Below, piece by piece: positions 5,319 to 5,924 of a stretch of DNA of 5,924 nucleotides (the stretch's first letter is position 1; the number at the start of each line of letters is the position of its first letter). Source of the DNA: an uncultured Cloacibacillus sp. Lineage in GTDB: Bacteria; Synergistota; Synergistia; Synergistales; Synergistaceae. The DNA is taken from NCBI GenBank assembly GCA_900545755.1, contig URAG01000098.1:1-5924 (forward strand). The letters are read 5' to 3'. A program made the translations under genes and the position numbers. The notes below the pieces were generated by a model, which made no database searches, was not told the DNA's origin, and worked only from the letters and a program-made list of their open reading frames with translations.

Positions 5319-5924
5319 CGCATGACGAGCGACGGGCAGGTCGTCCTGCGGCACGACTGGCGCGGCGGCTGGCAGGAGGGGATCAGCGAGCTGTCGATCC
5401 CCACGCGCGATGCGTTTCTCGCCGCGCCCCTTCTGGAAAGGTACACGCCCATGAGCTTCCGCGACCTGCTGCTCCTGATGGAGGAGTATCCGGATATCTG
5501 TATCGTCACCGACACCAAATTTACGGACGCCGAGGTCGTGACCGCGCAGTTCACCGCCATGCTGAACGACGCGCACGAGCTGGGGCTCTCGTATCTCTTT
5601 GACCGTATGGTCATTCAGGTCTATAGCCCGCTGATGTTCCGTGTGGTCGATCATCTCGGGCATTTCCCGCATTACATCTATACGTTCTACGCCGAGGGCT
5701 TCAACGGCACCGAGGAGGCCCTCCGCGAGCGGCTGACCTTCTGCCGGAAAAACGGCATCGAAGGCGTGACCATGTGGAGCTGGCTGTGGCGGCCGTCCTA
5801 CGCCGTCATCGCGGAGAACAGCGGCGTGCGCTGCTATGTCCATACAGTAAACGACAGAGAAACGGCCGAAGCCCTGCTGCAAAGCGGAGTAAGCGCTGTT
5901 TACACCGACTATCTGGTGCTTCAT
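5301..5924 (+). CDS. Glycerophosphodiester phosphodiesterase domain, both ends missing
   Basis: The family hydrolyses glycerophosphodiesters to an alcohol and glycerol 3-phosphate in a TIM-barrel active site. The visible part runs FEVDLRMTSDG (from 5304), with metal-ligand candidates Glu 5307 and Asp 5313, then VVLRHDW (His at 5352). VTDTK follows at 5508-5519, where many relatives have a Glu-x-Lys. The end reads YVHTVNDRETAEALLQSGVS and then VYTDYL. The N-terminal HRG motif with the first catalytic His is absent. The frame stays open leftward to 5199 without a convincing start, and that part is the antisense of the ATPase tail. The right edge cuts the gene before a stop. Isoleucine codons are 7 ATC, 1 ATT and 0 ATA, unlike the ATA-rich neighbours, so it probably has a different origin. 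The domain call is confident. An active product from this arrangement is unlikely. Confidence 0.8.

Noticed and set aside
4120..5325. 401-codon plus-strand frame
   Set aside because: It is the antisense of the substrate-binding protein gene, kept open by GC-rich codon bias. The minus frame has a ribosome binding site, signal peptide and family motifs.
5208..5924. A single 238-codon minus-strand gene covering the right end
   Set aside because: Only its last 36 codons look like a protein (ABC ATPase tail). The rest is the antisense of the phosphodiesterase domain and has no ATPase motifs.
1..5924. CRISPR array, insertion sequence, tRNA or rRNA
   Set aside because: No regularly spaced direct repeats, transposase motifs, terminal inverted repeats or conserved RNA gene motifs were seen on either strand.

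Overview
The coding sequence is GC-rich, and the three long genes that look native (gltS, the MATE gene and the substrate-binding protein gene) use the isoleucine codon ATA very often. The substrate-binding protein gene, for example, has 16 ATA and 10 ATC. The intergenic stretches are AT-rich. Together with the gene content (amino-acid/Na+ symporter, MATE pump, NMT1-type periplasmic binding protein with a cleavable signal peptide), this suggests a diderm bacterium. A gut- or anaerobe-type Synergistota-like genome is my best guess, but that is an inference and not proven.

Layout: 1-1056 (minus) is the first 352 codons of a GltS-type sodium/glutamate symporter, cut by the left edge. 1057-1559 is a divergent regulatory region with a sigma70-like promoter on each strand. 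1560-1745 (plus) is a probable 61-residue single-span membrane protein with its own promoter, ribosome binding site and downstream terminator. 1857-2280 has no recognisable gene. 2281-2439 is a strong promoter followed by a leader with two terminator-like hairpins, the second of which ends 33 bases before the start of a MATE-family efflux gene (2440-3774, plus). 3775-4122 is a convergent intergenic region packed with GC-rich hairpins, two of which look like dispersed palindromic repeats. 4123-5133 (minus) is an NMT1/SsuA-type ABC substrate-binding protein, preceded in the same orientation by the last 36 codons of its ABC ATPase (5208-5318).

At about 5298-5318 the ATPase stops making sense, and a glycerophosphodiester phosphodiesterase domain begins on the opposite strand and runs off the right edge without its N-terminal catalytic motif. 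Isoleucine codon use changes at the same point (0 ATA of 8). The right-hand 0.6 kb is therefore very probably from another locus or organism, joined either by a real rearrangement or, more likely, by an assembly error.

The genes do not form a single pathway. They are three independent transport units: amino-acid uptake, multidrug or metabolite export, and ABC uptake of an unknown small organic solute. No CRISPR array, insertion sequence, tRNA or rRNA was seen. The most interesting biology that could be real is the attenuator-like leader of the MATE gene and the small membrane protein. The most important caution is the chimeric junction.
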